Shown: positions 62,847 through 64,000 of the stretch, one piece after another
Numbering within the stretch: the stretch's first letter is position 1
Layout of the letters: every line of letters begins with the position of its first letter
From: Planctomycetota bacterium
GTDB lineage: Bacteria; Planctomycetota; Planctomycetia; Pirellulales; Pirellulaceae
Reading direction: 5' to 3'
DNA length: 64,000 nucleotides
Assembly: GCA_016872775.1 (NCBI GenBank)
Contig: VGZA01000002.1
Span: 124,001-188,000, forward strand
The notes under the pieces: generated by a model
What the model saw: the letters and a program-made list of their open reading frames with translations, nothing else
The model's database searches: none
Told to the model about the DNA's origin: nothing
Made by a program: the position numbers and the translations under genes

Positions 62847-64000
62847 TCATGGACGGCGATCATCTTGAAATTCCAGTCCAAACAGATCGGCATCTCGGAG
62901 CGCGACCTGCAAACGGATTCTTTGACCGTTCCATTCCGAGATATCGTCGCCGGAGGTCCAGACAAGATCGCACTGCGTGGCATCCTTCATGACCGGGCGA
63001 CAGTCCGCGAGCCCGCGGCCACGAATCGGGTTCCCCCGCTCGTCCAGCAGGCCGATTCGCAATTCGCCGCCCGTTCGCACGGCCACGTTGGCGACAAGTC
63101 TCTTGCCGCCCATTCGCAGCGGAGGAGTCTGAAACGATCCTCCTGAAGCGGGCGCGGTGACCGAGATCAGCCGATCTCGCCTGGCAACCGCGCGGGTGAT
63201 CACACGGCGGTTCTTCGGATCGTTGAGCTTCGGGAAATCAACCTCCGCGTGCTTCAGCGCCGAACCGCTGAAGTAAAACGAAAACTCGTCCCCCGTGGGC
63301 AGGCAGCCGCCGTTCGCCATATACAACGAACCACCGTCGAACGCATCGGCCGGGCCCAGCGGTATGAACGAAGCCTCGCGTTCGGGCCAAGTCCAGTTCG
63401 CTCCATCGCGACTGACCGCCAAACGGATTTCCAGCGTGTCGTCCCGATGCCGGAAAAAACTCGGGAACATCACATACAGCCCCTCGGCACCGGGATAGGT
63501 CTGGCAGGCCGGATTGTACAGATCACATTCCGGCGGATCCTCCACCTCCGCCTGCAGGACGCGCGCCTCGGTCAACGGCGCAAAGCTTTCGAACCGATCA
63601 CTCGTCGATCGCCCGATCGCCCGGCCGCCACGCCCGGCGACTCGTCCAAACAACATATACCGTCGCTGCACGGCATCCCAGAATCCCGAATACTGGCTGT
63701 CGGCAAATACAAGACAAATCGGCCGTTCCAGACGCTTCCAATGAAGCCCGTCGGGTGAGGTCATTCCCGCCACGTAATAGGGCCGGTCACCGATGCCTTG
63801 AAACTGGCCCTGCGAAACACACTTGTAACGTTCCTCCGCCACAGCCGTCGGGTCAATGAATACGCAACTTCCATGCACCCGGGAACGATGCTGATCCCGA
63901 CCCACCTGCCGAAAGAGGATGTTGTTTTCCTTGCTGCCCCGGTACGTGAACAACCCCAGCTTCGGTTTGACCCAGTGAATGCCATCGTCCGATTCGGCAT
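62847..64000 (-). CDS. Glycosidase-like five-bladed propeller protein (5' end outside window)
   Basis: At least 384 residues are visible; the frame stays open to the window edge, so the N-terminus and any signal peptide lie outside. It has propeller-blade patterns of GH32/GH43/GH-J-clan-like proteins, such as SPDGLHWKRLERP, SGFWDAVQRRYMLFGRV, RDGANWTWPEREAS and YMANGGCLPTGDEFSFYFSGSA. The C-terminal part (about the last 110 residues, RRVITRAVARRDRLISVTA onward) is a separate beta-sandwich. Catalytic residues cannot be assigned from this fragment. It is typical of exported planctomycete carbohydrate proteins and fits the sialidase/amidohydrolase neighbourhood. Confidence 0.8.
   Translation of the reverse strand, partial: AESDDGIHWVKPKLGLFTYRGSKENNILFRQVGRDQHRSRVHGSCVFIDPTAVAEERYKCVSQGQFQGIGDRPYYVAGMTSPDGLHWKRLERPICLVFADSQYSGFWDAVQRRYMLFGRVAGRGGRAIGRSTSDRFESFAPLTEARVLQAEVEDPPECDLYNPACQTYPGAEGLYVMFPSFFRHRDDTLEIRLAVSRDGANWTWPEREASFIPLGPADAFDGGSLYMANGGCLPTGDEFSFYFSGSALKHAEVDFPKLNDPKNRRVITRAVARRDRLISVTAPASGGSFQTPPLRMGGKRLVANVAVRTGGELRIGLLDERGNPIRGRGLADCRPVMKDATQCDLVWTSGDDISEWNGQRIRLQVALRDADLFGLEFQDDRRP

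Overview
The window reads as chromosomal DNA of a planctomycete (phylum Planctomycetota), probably from one of the Pirellula/Planctomycetes-type lineages. This is an inference from gene content: a DUF1501 protein, a YfhO-type membrane protein, a Ser/Thr kinase with a periplasmic tail, an SGNH/Kelch secreted protein, an ATP synthase with unusually extended membrane subunits, and a bacterial ubiquitin-like conjugation operon. Coding density is high, base composition is moderately GC-rich, and I see no insertion sequence, prophage or CRISPR array.

Layout. 0-2 kb: the end of a sensor kinase and its NtrC-type regulator. 2-5 kb: a lipoprotein, then pyrB and a dihydroorotase homologue that has lost most metal ligands. 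6.2-7.9 kb: a secreted transglutaminase-like protein. 8.0-13.9 kb: a seven-gene ubiquitin-like operon in the order Ubl, E2, JAMM peptidase, E1, membrane-anchored JAMM peptidase, catalytically dead E2 (UEV-like), membrane-anchored RING-like protein. 13.9-19.6 kb: phosphoglycerate mutase, a degenerate phosphoglucose isomerase homologue, a metallo-hydrolase, a secreted protein and an aminotransferase. 19.8-24.4 kb: a primary-type sigma factor and a YfhO-like protein. 24.7-28.9 kb: two large SPFH/Band-7 proteins and an FHA-like protein. 29.3-37.6 kb: the complete F1Fo ATP synthase operon on the minus strand (atpI, a second small membrane protein, then B-E-F-H-A-G-D-C). 38-44.8 kb: DUF4912 protein, larE, a Ser/Thr kinase, tRNA-Glu(CTC), a large inverted repeat, and a frame-disrupted SGNH/Kelch gene. 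44.8-64 kb: mostly exported or catabolic genes (DUF1501, phosphate-selective-type porin, amidotransferase-like, hexaheme cytochrome with amidohydrolase, an epimerase/SRPBCC group, tsaC, two more amidohydrolases, a sialidase-like protein and a truncated glycosidase-like propeller).

The centrepiece is the 8-13.9 kb operon. It encodes every step of a eukaryote-like ubiquitin cascade: activation (E1 with nucleotide-binding and zinc motifs), conjugation (E2 with HPN and catalytic Cys), a candidate ligase (RING-like treble clef on a membrane anchor), and removal or maturation (two intact JAMM peptidases). The second E2 keeps the fold and the HPN motif but has Glu in place of the catalytic Cys, which is the arrangement of an E2/UEV pair such as Ubc13/Mms2. 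The tails of both E2 proteins carry short hydrophobic-acidic motifs resembling SUMO-interacting motifs. Bacterial E1/E2/JAB/RING/YukD-like Ubl neighbourhoods have been described computationally by Burroughs, Iyer and Aravind. The UEV-like partner, the tail motifs, the Ubl without a terminal Gly-Gly and the two membrane anchors are the parts that deserve closer attention.
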